Source: Owenia fusiformis (Eukaryota > Annelida > Polychaeta > Sabellida > Oweniidae). Taken from it: a stretch of DNA of 60,000 nt. The stretch spans positions 38,566,867 to 38,626,866 of the forward strand of contig CAIIXF020000008.1 in assembly GCA_903813345.2 (NCBI GenBank), read 5' to 3'. Numbering within the stretch: position 1 is the stretch's first letter; every line of letters begins with the position of its first letter. The notes under the pieces were generated by a model that was not told where the DNA came from, ran no database searches, and worked only from the letters and a program-made list of their open reading frames with translations. A program made the position numbers and the translations under genes. Of the stretch, positions 10,449 through 52,710 are shown one piece after another.

Positions 10449-11600
10449 TTACCAAAAATTGTCGCCTTGTTGTACCATCGGTATCATTATAGGATATTTA
10501 TATTTACATTTTTGATTCGAATATGTCTTGATGTTTCCGATTATTATCTTTCCGTCCTTGGTCTTTAATGGCTTTTTTTGGAAACAGTTTGTGGTGGCTA
10601 TACTTGGAACTCTGTGGGAATGAAGAGCGGTCTTGTAAAAGCAATACTTCTGAAATGATTTGAGAAATATGTACTCGTTCAGTTTCGTAGCTAGTCTGTG
10701 TCTCTTTTCTGTTTTATCAGGCAGGAGCCCTGCTTGCCTCATTGAAAAAACCGTATTGGATATATCAAACGTTGTAATATTGAGCTTGTTCGCGTACATA
10801 AGGAACCAAAAGTTTGTTAAGGGATTATCTGGAGCTAGTGTGGTAACTACCAAGTCTGGCACTGCTTCCCACGGAAAACTGTCTTTACCTGTAATAATGT
10901 ATCCAAGTCTAGTTATATCAAGACGTTTCATGCGTCCTTGTAGGTTCCTCATGATTTCCAGGTCATTGCCAAATCTTAGTGTTCTCGAAAGGTTTAAGCT
11001 GTTGTTATGAAATAAGGCTTCGTATCGTGTGCCCGATAAAAGGAAACGAGTCAATTTCGCAGCTTTTATATAATCCTTCACAGCTGAGAGTGTATTGAAT
11101 AATGCTTCCCCATGAAATAACAGATCTGCGTACGCAAACATATAGAAATCGCTATTGTGTCTGTTGAATGTCTCGATGAACAGTTCACGCATGATGATGT
11201 TGTTATGGACCATGAGGTTTGGCGAAAGTGGGTGATGCTGCCAACCAAAATATTCCCCACCTGCTAGAATATCCCCGGAGTTGTTTGAGTAAAATACAGG
11301 AGTGACACAATGCCTTTGTAGATGCATCCAATTTAACAGAGTATTGTTCTGTAGCGTTTCCTTGGTCTGTAGACCTTCGTGGAATACTGTAAAAAGGGTT
11401 ATATTCATCGGGCAATCATTTGGCATATAGATTACAGGGGTTAATGCTTTCCGAGTTATGTTGATCTTCGTCGTGTATCGCATTGCACGCTGTGTTGTCA
11501 TGTGCGCCTTCTCTGTCCATAGGAACATCCCAAACAAGCTGATGAATCCAATGAGGGCCGTGGTCATCCCAATTTTCATAAATGTCCTCGAACATGGCAT
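10449..11600 (-). CDS. Type II membrane protein, GT-A-like glycosyltransferase family (putative)
   Basis: This 383-residue frame has one hydrophobic segment at residues 10-28 after a short basic N-terminus, the layout of a Golgi type II enzyme. The lumenal part has several N-glycosylation sequons (near residues 47, 66, 85, 106, 199 and 203). Recognisable blocks are YMFAYADLLF (residues 153-162; D159 may act like the acidic GT-A motif), SGTRYE (189-194) and FPWEAVPDLVV (242-252) followed by DN at 258-259. From memory these match a little-studied eukaryotic family with a nucleotide-sugar transferase fold; donor and acceptor are unknown. The frame stays open upstream of the ATG for 47 bases to a good acceptor (TTTTTACAG, 11648-11656), so an upstream exon may add a cytoplasmic N-terminus. 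An AATAAA follows the stop. Confidence 0.7.
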   Translation of the reverse strand: MPCSRTFMKIGMTTALIGFISLFGMFLWTEKAHMTTQRAMRYTTKINITRKALTPVIYMPNDCPMNITLFTVFHEGLQTKETLQNNTLLNWMHLQRHCVTPVFYSNNSGDILAGGEYFGWQHHPLSPNLMVHNNIIMRELFIETFNRHNSDFYMFAYADLLFHGEALFNTLSAVKDYIKAAKLTRFLLSGTRYEALFHNNSLNLSRTLRFGNDLEIMRNLQGRMKRLDITRLGYIITGKDSFPWEAVPDLVVTTLAPDNPLTNFWFLMYANKLNITTFDISNTVFSMRQAGLLPDKTEKRHRLATKLNEYIFLKSFQKYCFYKTALHSHRVPSIATTNCFQKKPLKTKDGKIIIGNIKTYSNQKCKYKYPIMIPMVQQGDNFW

Positions 11601-11647
11601 TTTCTCCTCCTTCTTGGGTATTTCAACCGTCTCACTAGTGTAGTTAT

Positions 11648-12118
11648 CTGTAAAAATATGCGTATTGCAGGTTAAATTAATCCATGTTAAGGATTTTGTG
11701 TTTTACGGTTAACGAGCTATTTCAAAGTATCACTCGCACATTAGTAAATAAGTTCAGTTACTGTTGCCCTCTCAAATATTGTATTCACAGCCAGAGAAGC
11801 CGCCTCCTGTGTTTCACATGACCGTTGGTAACTACAGTGTAACATGGGTCGTGTAATGTACAACATGGTATTATAATGGTATTATAACTATAGGTCCAGA
11901 GGATTATACCACAAAGTAAGCACCATATATTTGAATAGCAAGAAATCAATAGCACTGGAAACCATGGACCTGTAGACCGGTAAACGAATACATGTATCTT
12001 CGTTTCACCATGGGCTCTACCACCTGATAAAGCCCATGGTTTCACCATGGCTGAACTTACGGTAGAAGAATTTTTGTTTTCTTGATTTAAGGTGCTATGG
12101 AAGTTAACAGGAAATGAC
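11648..12118. other. Upstream region of the glycosyltransferase-like gene
   Basis: It should contain the 3' end of a 5' intron and possibly a first exon, but I could not identify that exon. A local inverted pair of CCATGG-containing words is seen near 12007-12049. Nothing else is evident. Confidence 0.4.
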
Positions 12119-12816
12119 AAAACAAAAAATGTCAAAACCATGCTGGATTTTGAAAATTTTTTGAACCAAGATAACCGAGTTTTGTTGGGACCTCCAGTCA
12201 GTTTAACTAGTTCCACATATCATTTACATGACTGGGAACACAATGGAAATGGTCAGAATAACCATAAACATGATGAAATAACCTCTTTCAGCCCTCTGAA
12301 TATGTGACTGAAAAATAGTAAAAGTACATGCTCAGGAAAGGTCAGTGAACGGAATCTTTTGATTTTTTAAGAAAATGTGTCTAATATATTGCTCTAAATG
12401 ATGCAATCTTTGAAATTTTAAAAAATCCTCTGAAACAATAATGGCTGTAGTTAAAAGGAAAATAGATCGACTTTAAATTCAGTTTTTTTCATTTTTTCCT
12501 TTTCTAAGAATGATATGAACTTTTTTTAAATTGTATTATTTAGAGCAATATATTGGGCACATTTTCTGAAAAAGTCAAAAGATTCTGTTCATTGACCTTT
12601 CCCGAGCACGTACTTTTAGCTATTTTTCAGTCACATTTTCAAAGGGCTGAAAAGGTTATTTCATCATGTTTATGGTCATTCTGACCATTTCTATTGTGTT
12701 CCCAGTCATGTAAATGATATGTGGAACTAGTTAAACTGACTGGAGGTTTAAACAGAACTCTGTTATCTTGGTTCAAAATTTTTTCAAAATCCAGCATGGT
12801 TTTGACATTTTTGTTT
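12119..12816. repeat. Large foldback with ~295-bp arms
   Basis: The left arm (12119-12412) matches the reverse complement of the right arm (12520-12816). Shared blocks include TGTCAAAACCATGCTGGATT, CATATCATTTACATGACTGG, AACCATAAACATGATGAAAT and ATATTGCTCTAAAT. The loop is only about 107 bp. The small open frames inside it are shadows. If transcribed, it would form a long imperfect double-stranded RNA hairpin. Confidence 0.9.
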
Positions 12817-12879
12817 TTATCTTTTTGCCTTGTCTTGTCACGTTGCGATAGGTGAGTTCATTCGGTCTCCTCAAATAGG

Positions 12880-13090
12880 GGGGAGATTAAGCTACACGTT
12901 TTTAAGAGAACTTGTAATCAGATGTGTAGAATTATTGTCCTTGAGCAGGAGCGGGGGATTCTCCGCTTCGTTGTATTTACCTTATCAATTAAGTATTACT
13001 AGATATAAGGAGGTCATAATATACTATACTATTTAACACGTTCACGTTCGAGTTCTCTTGAGAACTTGTAGCTTAACTTCCCTAATACGG
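12880..13090. repeat. Short inverted repeat
   Basis: GATTAAGCTACACG and the AAGAGAACTTG block near 12890-12925 pair with the inverse of TTCTCTTGAGAACTTGTAGC near 13050-13085. It is short and imperfect, probably the ends of a small decayed element. Confidence 0.45.
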
Positions 13091-13392
13091 GGGATGAGCT
13101 AGAAAAATAGGTAAGGCCGTCGCCAGGACATTTTAGAAAAAGCGTCAAAGTTGCTATACAAAAGGTTTGGAATACACGAGTGTACAATACAAATAGAGAA
13201 CTACTGTAAAACGGGTAATTTTGACACCGGGAAATTTTAGCGATTTTTCAATTTTGCAATATTTTCTTTCTTAACTGCTCTGTGTCCCCTTGACAAGGGT
13301 TGTCATGGTTACCATATAACACAGAAAATCTGTGAGAAAATGAGCCAGCTTTTTCAATATTTACAATAGTACTAGTTAGAGTACTTTTTATC

Positions 13393-13892
13393 GGCTTTGT
13401 ATAAAAAACCTCCTACCTCATACCCACCTACCCACGTACGTGGGACATGATACAGTCTTTGAAGGGTTCAATTTTAAAGATCTTAGTTTATCAAATCTTA
13501 GTTTATGATGAATTATAGATGCATTTGTAACGACCCTTGATAGCAAGTTGCTACTACATCCCAGCTGGTTTCGAATCCCACTCGGGGCATCGAATTTAGC
13601 ACACTTTCTTTCAATTTCTTTATCTGGCTTGTTGGACCTATGCTCGCGGTCGTTAGTTATTTATTCCCCTGGGGCGCCCTCGGGTCATTACACATTAAAA
13701 TGCATCCATATGCCTTTATTTATGGATCTGTCACCTGTCTAGTCATAAAATAAAGCCGGAATTGTGGAAATGTTAATAATTTGAGCTATTTTGAGATTTA
13801 ATAATCTTTAAAATTGAACCCTTCAAAGACTGTATCATGTTCCACGTAGGTGGGTAGGTGGGTATGAGGTAGGAGGTTTTTTATACAAAGCC
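13393..13892. mobile_element. Non-coding TIR element with ~92-bp near-identical arms
   Basis: The left arm (13393-13485) and the reverse complement of the right arm (13801-13892) share GGCTTTGTATAAAAAACCTC, CCTACCTCATACCCACCTAC and CTTTGAAGGGTTCAATTTTA with very few differences, so insertion or homogenisation was recent. Superfamily is uncertain. The interior has a GGTTTCGAATCCC word resembling a tRNA B box but no matching A box at normal spacing. Confidence 0.85.
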
Positions 13893-14010
13893 CTTTTTAT
13901 CTAACTTTATGACCACCCTGTATAAGCACGGCCGTTAGCACTTTGTGATCACCCTGTATGCATGTATTTTATCATTTCATGTCTTGCCAATTTGATGTCA
14001 TTGTAAATGA

Positions 14011-15747
14011 TACACAAGCAAATATCGGATCCCGTACAAGCTTGAACGAGGCTCGAAATTTTCGAGTCAATACTGGCAAAAAGGAGCACATTCCTCGTAC
14101 GGACCCGTACGGGGCTCGTTTTAGAGGCCCGTACAAGCAAGTACGAGGCCAGTAATTATGATTTCGAGGCCCGCACGAGCATGTACAGGCCTCGTAGTTT
14201 CTCAATTTGAGGCCCGTACGAGCTTGTACAAGACCCGTAATATTGTAACTTCAAGGACCGTACGAGCATGTACAAGGCTCGTAATTGAATTATTTTTCCA
14301 GAAAGAAAATGGAAACCAATTCTACCATGATTACATATTTGATAGACATTCGTGTCTATTTTGACTTTCTTTCACGTCTCACCCCGGAATAGCCTGACTA
14401 CGGTAAAGTCAGATACCGTTGTCACAAATGGCGGACATAACCGTCGCTTCAATTAGATTTTCATGAACTGTATGTTTAATAGAGCACCTAGACTAAATTC
14501 CTTTGGAACAACAATCAATCAAATTGTCTTAATACTCATTGTACAGTTAATTATGTTCTTCCATCGAAATAAAGTCTTTAATTTAACCGATCAAAATGAG
14601 ATACGGGACAACGGACACTGTAATTACCATATGCCGTTGTCTTTCTAAATTACTCAAAATCAGATTCCGTTGTCATTGACGATATCGAAGACGCTATATT
14701 GTGGCGATTCCAAAACCCAATTTGATAGAAAATGGGATTCATATGATACATTATCACAAGAGCTTAATGCATGCACAGAATTAGCGAAGATAAAACCCCA
14801 TGAAATGAGGACCAAGTGATTAAACAGTTGAAGCGATGGTTATGCCCGCCATTTGTGACAACGGTATCTGACTTTACCGTAGTCAGGCTATTCCGGTGTG
14901 ACGTCTATTATTCCGATTATAAAGTCTTTTATCTTCGAATCAAACCTTAATTATTTACCTTACTTACTTTAATTATATTGTACAGAAAGTCATGTATTTA
15001 TATGCAAGTTTTCCACAACTTGAATTATATGGTGTCTGCCCTGACAATTTGTTTCCTAGCTTTGTACTGTTCCATCATACTAATACAGGCTTATGGATAT
15101 TTTAAAAATATTAACAACATATTTATCCACATTTGCATATATTCGAAATGTAAGTTTTAAGGTACTCTGCATTTTATTTCATTAATCACAAAATGTTATA
15201 AAAAATAACGAGCTGTTTAGTGCCTCGTTACGAGCACCGTACGGGTAAGTACATTGGTCGAAGATTACGGGTCCTTACAGGCCTTGTAATCACAAGCAAG
15301 TACGAGGCTCGGAAATAACGAGCAAGTACGGGAATCGTTACGATCTGAGGTCCGGGTATACTGTCATTAATTAAAAAATCAGTCTTATTCTTATACATGT
15401 AAGTAATCAAGTAAAAGATTTATACATGTACACCACGCATTAACAACTCAGTACAATAGCGAACATTTAAATTCTTTTTAACGTATTCCTGGGCCTCAGG
15501 TTACGATCCCCGTACGGGCAAGCACATCGGTCGAAAATTACCAGCAATTACGGGCCTTGTACGGGCAAGTACATGGGTCGGAAATTACGGGTTCAAACGG
15601 GCCTTGTAATCACAAGCAACTACGAGGCTCGGAAATTACTAGCAATTACGGGAATCGTTACTAGGCCCGTACAAGGTTGTACAGAGCCCGTTGAGGGAAC
15701 GGGGCTTGTACAACATCGTACGGGATCCGTTGTAATTTGCCTGTGTA
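14011..15747. mobile_element. TIR element with many CGTAC-rich subterminal motifs
   Basis: The proposed ends are TACACAAGCAAAT..CGGATCCCGTAC and its inverse (TACACAGGCAAAT..CGGATCCCGTAC). Next to each end are clusters of short degenerate motifs such as GGCCCGTAC, GAGCATGTAC and GAGGCTCG: 14030-14283 on the left, 15222-15358 and 15500-15735 on the right. Such clusters resemble transposase-binding sites of large DNA transposons. No transposase was recognised. A second element at 14380-14900 is nested inside. Confidence 0.65.
14380..14900. mobile_element. Nested non-coding TIR element with 6-bp target duplication
   Basis: The ends CACCCCGGAATAGCCTGACT and inverse CACACCGGAATAGCCTGACT continue into matching arms of about 80 bp (TACGGTAAAGTCAGATACCG, TTGTCACAAATGGCGG). 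ACGTCT flanks both sides (14374-14379 and 14901-14906). CCGTTGTC recurs in the interior in both orientations. A 6-bp duplication excludes Tc1/mariner (TA) and hAT (8 bp); I do not assign a superfamily. Confidence 0.85.
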
Positions 15748-15985
15748 CCGAGCAATAAAGATATTTGAATTGAATTGTGACATTCAGTACTGACATTGTG
15801 CAGCAGTCAGTTACTGTAACAAATGGCAGGTGTTGATATTTTGCATGTTAATTGCCTTGTTTTATTATTGTTGGCAAAATAGGATTTACAGGAGAATTTA
15901 TTTTCCTTCAAACAAAGATTTTAAATCAACCATAAAGCAAATATCTTCTGTAAAAACCTGCCTGGAAAATAACTGTTTGTTTTCT
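15748..15985. other. Possible retroelement tail, otherwise featureless
   Basis: AATAAAGATATTTGAATTGA at 15753-15772 resembles the TTGAA-type simple tail at the 3' end of some non-LTR elements, but no body could be recognised. Confidence 0.3.
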
Positions 15986-15989
15986 GCTT

Positions 15990-16396
15990 GCCTATATCTG
16001 CAAAGTGTACTGGTAGCTTGCCTATGCCAAGTGTACTGGAAGCTTGCCTATATCTGCCAAGTGTACTGGAAGCTTGTCTATATCTGCCAAGTGTACTGGA
16101 AGCGTGCCTATATCTGACAAGTGTACTGGAAGCTTGCCTATATCTGACAAGTGTACTGGAAGCTTGCCTATATCTGCCAAGTGTACTGGAAGCTTGCCTA
16201 TATCTGCCAAGTGTACTGGAGGCTTGCCTATATCTGCCAAATGCACTGGAAGCTTGCCTATATCTGCCAAGTGTAATGGAAGCTTGCCTATATCTGCCAA
16301 GTATACTGGAAGCTTGCCTATATCTGCCAAGTGTACTGGAAGCTTGCCTATATCTGCCAAGTGTACTGGAGGCTTGCCTATATCTGCCAAGTGTAA
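15990..16396. repeat. 30-bp minisatellite, ~13.5 copies
   Basis: The unit TGCCTATATCTGCCAAGTGT plus ACTGGAAGCT repeats with single-base variants, and an irregular first copy. Because 30 is divisible by three and the unit lacks stops, open frames of 95-152 codons appear on both strands (repeating ACLYLPSVLE, or ADIGKLPVHL on the other strand). They are by-products of the period, not a supported gene. Confidence 0.95.
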
Positions 16397-16780
16397 CACA
16401 ATTTAATCAGTACTTTCCAGGAGCTTTTGTTAGTTCATCAATATAAAATTATTTGACTTGTGTCATTTCTATTTGAGTGTGTTGGTTCGAGGATAATAGC
16501 CCTAACTTCAGGAAAGAACAATCAGAATTCAAATAATTTTCAGACATTCCAAAAAAATGCCAGCCTTTCTGAATTTGTATATATAAAAACATAGAGGCCA
16601 TTTAAACTTTGAGGGTTAGATTTTTGGATGAAATGGTGGACTTCGTTTCAAATTGACTGGAACATAATTAACAACTAATACAGTAGCTACACTATTCACC
16701 AACCAATCAATGCTAATCCAATAGACCATTTTAGACAAGTCATATTTCTTATATCCAAGATTTTGGATTTTTGTAGGCTA

Positions 16781-17307
16781 CAGGGTGTCCCGAAAAATTA
16801 TACCGAGAAAAAAAACTCAATAAATCATATAACAGACAATTTTATTACCATAAAGATCTGAAGTTTCACGAGCTAACTTCATTCAGTTCTAGAGAAAACT
16901 TGTTTTAATACCATCACCCATATTTCAATATTGTACAGAGACAAACTTAGAATTACTCTGTGAGTGATGAAGGAACATTTTTGATATCCATTAATATGAC
17001 CGTTTATTATTATGAAGATTTGAAAGTTTCACTAGGTAACTTTATTTAGTTTTCGAGAAAAGGTTGTTGTAAATGGTTTGATCGCACATTTCCATGTTTG
17101 GAATTGTATTCAGTTCTTCATCAATCGTGATGGAGATCTTTCAGGGCAGGTCGTCTTAAATGTCACATTTCTCAGGAAGTAATGTTCAAATTTCTATGAA
17201 TTTTAAACAGATAATTGATCAATGAATTTTCTTCACCATGTGAAAGTTTTTTTCGATAAAGGAAGTTATTCTCAGTTTGTTTGGGTATATATTTTTGGGA
17301 CACCCTG
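16781..17307. mobile_element. Tc1/mariner-like non-autonomous element
   Basis: The ends CAGGGTGTCCCGAAAAATTA and inverse CAGGGTGTCCCAAAAATATA are flanked by TA (16779-16780 and 17308-17309). It is 527 bp, without transposase. A partial GGGACACTCTGTAAAG follows at 17320-17335, a second solo end. The interior contains two related segments with TGAAAGTTTCAC/TGAAGTTTCACG. Confidence 0.8.
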
Positions 17308-17754
17308 TAAAGTTTTTTTGGGACACTCTGTAAAGGCTATAGTTCCATATTGAGGAAGGGCAATATTACCATGGGGTTAAAAAACATAATTCTAGTAATG
17401 CAGAAATGCTTTACATCCTTGAGACCTTTCAGATAACAATATCATGAATGAACAACACAAAGTGAATATAATTGCTCAATATATTTAGATACAAAATGAT
17501 ATTTTTACAGGGTAGCCATGTAACATACACAACTATATGCAGAGAAGACCATATAAAATTGAACAAAATATTATCTGGTCACACTTTTATACTTTCCACT
17601 TTAACTTTCTAATAAAATGAACCTGTTTTAAGCACAAGTGGAATCACTTTGGTACCTCAAAAATGTTCCATTTGTACTAGTAGGTTCCACTTGGATTTAA
17701 GCTCATTTTACATTAATTTAATGGGTTATTAAACAGGATTTGGAGGTATTCTGT

Positions 17755-17925
17755 GTACAACCTTTTCACTACTTTTTTCTGCATTTGAATGAATTGTCTG
17801 ATTTTTGATTTTATCTCATTTTTACAATTTAGAGTGTTAACTACATGCCTGTTTACTTTATTCCTTGCTGATTCCACTCTTTCATTCTGTTTTTATGTTT
17901 TAAATACATGACTATCATAATACAA
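17755..17925 (-). repeat. ~165-bp dispersed family arm (copy 1)
   Basis: It shares ACAATTTAGAGTGTT, ATTCCTTGCTGATTCCACTC and the flanking order with about a dozen other copies in the window. Confidence 0.7.
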
Positions 17926-17997
17926 ACATTTGAGGAAATATCCAAAACCAGCTGCCTGACAGTTGAGTTGTGCAAGCCCTTTAATGTACATTTAAAC

Positions 17998-18075
17998 AGA
18001 AGTATTGCTTAAACAGAGGGCATGCAAAACAGAGGTATTGCTTAAACAGAGGGCATGCAAAACAGAGGTATTGCT
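17998..18075. repeat. 33-bp tandem repeat, ~2.4 copies
   Basis: ATTGCTTAAACAGAGGGCAT followed by GCAAAACAGAGGT repeats exactly, giving a small tandem. Confidence 0.85.
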
Positions 18076-18449
18076 ACAGCAGCCATAGGGATTACAACAT
18101 CTTTATCAACTTTTACAATATGTACATTTGTATTTTCATAAGTGGTTGATTTTGGCTTAACTTTTAGAAACATGCACATGGTCAAACATTCAAACAATTT
18201 CTTAATGTGGCTTCATTTTTAACATGTAGTAAACATATATATAAATATACAGTTTGTAGTTACATATATACTTACACCAACATCATACATGGTTCATTTT
18301 GATGAAAAAATTTAGGTATATGAATGCCAATTGAAGAAAATGTACGATAGATGGCACTCACATAAGGTGTTTACATATTGTGATGAAAATAAATGATATT
18401 TCGATGAAAAAACAATAGCATTTTGTTTAGTTTACTTCTTTGCAATATA

Positions 18450-18714
18450 CCATATTCTCTCTAATGAATGCACAGTGTGTTCCCCAAACTGAAATTTATA
18501 AGGGCAAGATATTGAGAGATTCCAATGAGCACACATACCAAAAAATTTAGAAAAAACATGTCCTTCTCTGCATTTTATATAATCATCAATCGCTATATTG
18601 TTGTGTAGATAATTGAAAACTAATGCATCAAACTTGTGTTCTCTTGAGACAATATTCATCATAAAAGTTGCATGTGCACTTATTGGATCTATGCGCTCAT
18701 TAGAGAGAATATGG
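18450..18714. mobile_element. 265-bp TA-flanked MITE
   Basis: The ends CCATATTCTCTCTAATGA and their inverse (TCATTAGAGAGAATATGG) are bounded by TA at 18448-18449 and 18715-18716. The sequence resembles the termini of the element at 44000-44472 (CTCTCTAATAAACGCA). The 103-codon frame at 18432-18743 covers the MITE and both flanks and is not a gene. Confidence 0.75.
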
Positions 18715-18716
18715 TA

Positions 18717-20339
18717 AGTGCAGTTAGATCTAAAAACAGACAACTACATTAACTACAAGAACATGTGTTTTTGGCTTGAAATCTGGTCTCAACAGCCAGT
18801 CAATCATATTTATGGCCATGTATGACTCATAAACTGTTAATTTTACTTCCAAATACATGTACATGTACATAAAAAGTTCATCTAAAATGACCCATGTTTA
18901 TCCTGTGACATTTTTGATTATTGAACTTGTTACCTTTTTATTATTACTTCTTACATCTATATTTCTGCTCTTCTTCACTCTTACATTTCACTTGAACTGT
19001 CCTGGCTGACACATAGTTGTGTAACATGGCTATCCCATAATATCTATCTCATATCCCATAATTACAATTAGATTAATAACAAATAATAACTTGACATAGC
19101 TGTTCTATATACTTAATGTGAAATGAAAATTCCCATGCAACATATTTCAAAAAAGTTGGCTCTTTTTTTGAAGAACCAATACAAGTATGAAACATTTCAT
19201 GAGAGGACAATTTTTACAAATCTATGTAGATCTCACAATTTAATGGAAAGTTTTCACTTCAGTGAGGTATTCTGTAGAATTCAGGAGTTCAAAACACTTG
19301 TATTCCCAAGATTCGAGTGTTCAATAGAGTACAGGTATTCACATGAGTTCAGGTGTTCACTAGAGTCAAGGTGTTCACTAGAGTTCAGGTGTTCACATGA
19401 GTTCAGATGTTCACTTGGATAGTATTGTCTAGATAGATGGTTTATCAAAGACTTCAGCATTTAAAAACTTGATCATACTTATTTCAATTCATCTCTCTCC
19501 AAAGTCAAATTATTGAAGTATCTACATGGAATAACCTAACAATTTTATCCAATTGCAATACCAATAGCACACTTTTGTTTCATTATGTGATTCAAAGAAG
19601 AATGACGTCGTTGATATTCAGTATTCTTAAAAGGTCTTATACTATTGATTAAAGATACTGGTTGGTACAATTGCTATATTTAAGTTCACATGAGTAAAAT
19701 TGGTTCTTCAGTGTAGCATACAGACCTATTAACTCCATGCATGGTCTGCCACATGTGCTTTAGAATTGAAGTGAGCAGTGACATACCTTTTAAAATAAAT
19801 ATTGGAACTGTTTACTTTGAAACAATTTAGGATTCAAATCCAAGAATGCTTGGAGACAATGCAATCCACAAATATCAACATTATAATGGCATGCCATGCA
19901 AACCCCATCAATCATCGTATAGGATTCAGAAAACACTGTTTCCTGTCTCTTCTGAAAATTAATATCATACTAGTGACTTGCCAGGCTAGCATGTACTTAT
20001 ATATAAGAAAATATTAACAAATTCAAGTTTCTGATAGCATTCAATTCATAACAATAATCAAAAAGTTGGAACTATTCCAGCAATTTGAAACAAAATATAC
20101 AGTAAACCTGACACTAAAAAAGATGGCCAATTACATGCCCTGACATGGGATATGAAATACAAACAATATCAGACCAACGGTATTTGAGTTATTGCCTGGA
20201 CAGATGAGGGACAAACATAAGGATGGAAAAGTTCATAATATCCCCAAAACTTTATTTGATGGGATAATAATAGGAAACTAAATGACTGCCAAATGTGAAA
20301 TATTGCAACTAGAATGTATTCCATGAGAATAAAGCAGCA
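18717..20339. other. Intergenic DNA without a gene
   Basis: Apart from a short ~20-bp minisatellite (19315-19420), nothing was recognised. It may include 3' flanking sequence of the B56 gene. Confidence 0.5.
19315..19420. repeat. ~20-bp minisatellite, ~5 copies
   Basis: Variants of GAGTTCAGGTGTTCACTAGA follow one another; the unit is degenerate. Confidence 0.75.
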
Positions 20340-21540
20340 TACACTGAAGTATTCCAGCAATTTACACTGAACTATTTCAGCAAGTTACATTGAAGTATTC
20401 CAGTTATTTACACTGAAATATTCCAGTATTTTACACTGATGTATTCCAGCAATTCACATTAAAGTATTCAAGCAATTTACACTGAACTACTTTAGCAATT
20501 TGCACTGAACGATTACAGTAATTTACACTGAACTATTCCGACAATTTCACCGAACTATTCCAGCAATTTAAACTGAGGTATTCCACCAATTTACACTGAA
20601 GTGCTTTAGTATTTTACATTGATGTACTTCAGTAATTTACACTGAACTATTTCAGCTAATTACACTGACATATTTCAGTAATTTACACTGATGTATTTCA
20701 GTGATTAACACTGATGTAATTCAGTAATTTACACTGAACTATTTCAGCTAATTACACTGACATATTTCAGTAATTTACACTGATGTATTTCAGTGATTTA
20801 CACTGAAGTTAACAGTTAACACTGTAGTATCTCATACACATGTATTTAGCATTCCTCCAGCATCTTGTTAACCTATCAATGTCCCAGGAAATATATTTCT
20901 TTAATTACATCCATCAGGATTCACTGATTAGAAGTCAATTTAAACCGGATATTCCACCAAATCAACAACTTCGCCAACTCACACTGAAGTAGATCAGTAA
21001 TTTACACTGAAGTATTCCACAAGCTAACACTGCAGCAACCTTCCATTTGCAATTCAATTGAAGTATTTCACCAGCTCTATCTACTAATATGTAATCTACT
21101 TTATCCACCATTATAATACACTGAAGTATTCTGTAAGCTTAGGTTGTATTCCACCAGCTTACACTGAGGTCTTTCATGATGTAAACTGAAGTATTCCATC
21201 TGTACACACTGATGTATTCCAAAGAAGTGTACTGTGACATCATATGAGTGTACAATGACATCAAATGAGTGTACGATGACATCATCCGACATAATAAACA
21301 TAACTGGTATAATAGCAGTTTTCAAATGGGTTGCAGTCATCAACAATCTGTTGATTAACTTACACTGACACATTCCACAAACACTAATGTATTCTACCAC
21401 CAAGTTACACTCCTGTTTTCCTGCAATTTACACTGAATTAGTCCATACTCCCCGGTGCTATCATTTACACTGAAATATTCCATTTACACTGAAATATTCC
21501 ATTTACACTGAAGTATTCCATTTACACTGAAGTATTCCAT
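20340..21540. repeat. Degenerate ~24-bp minisatellite
   Basis: Variants of AATTTACACTGAACTATTCC recur continuously from about 20340 to 20815 and then in scattered groups to 21540 (for example four copies of TTCCATTTACACTGAA at 21478-21540). It lies just downstream of the B56 stop codon and could fall within the 3' UTR or flanking DNA. Confidence 0.85.
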
Positions 21541-21766
21541 GAATGAATGATGATATAATAATAGGGTTTTCATCCTCCAGCTATTAAAGCATATAGATCA
21601 TAACTATGTTAACTGTACATGTATATATGTATAACCACATACTAATTGCTCCTTCCTCATGCTTCAAATACACAGCTTTATAGAAGTCTATGAAACTTGA
21701 AACCACATGGCATCCTCCCATTATTAATATTAAAATCCCTCTTGTAGGTCTTGCCTTCACATTCAG

Positions 21767-52710
<30,944 letters not shown>

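Larger units (their letters stand above)
17308..18449. other. Intergenic DNA with one repeat arm
   Basis: It contains an arm of the ~165-bp dispersed family (17755-17925) and a short 33-bp tandem (17998-18075). No gene is seen. Confidence 0.5.

Noticed and set aside
13555-13600. GGTTTCGAATCCC resembling a tRNA B box
   Set aside because: There is one extra base in the box, no proper A box at the usual distance and no cloverleaf, so neither a tRNA gene nor a clear SINE is supported.
15988-16446. Open frames of 95-152 codons on both strands with a repeated ACLYLPSVLE-like peptide
   Set aside because: They follow from a 30-bp repeat (a multiple of three) without stops; several frames are open at once and there is no gene signal.
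18432-18743. 103-codon open frame on the minus strand
   Set aside because: It coincides with a TA-flanked MITE and its flanks.
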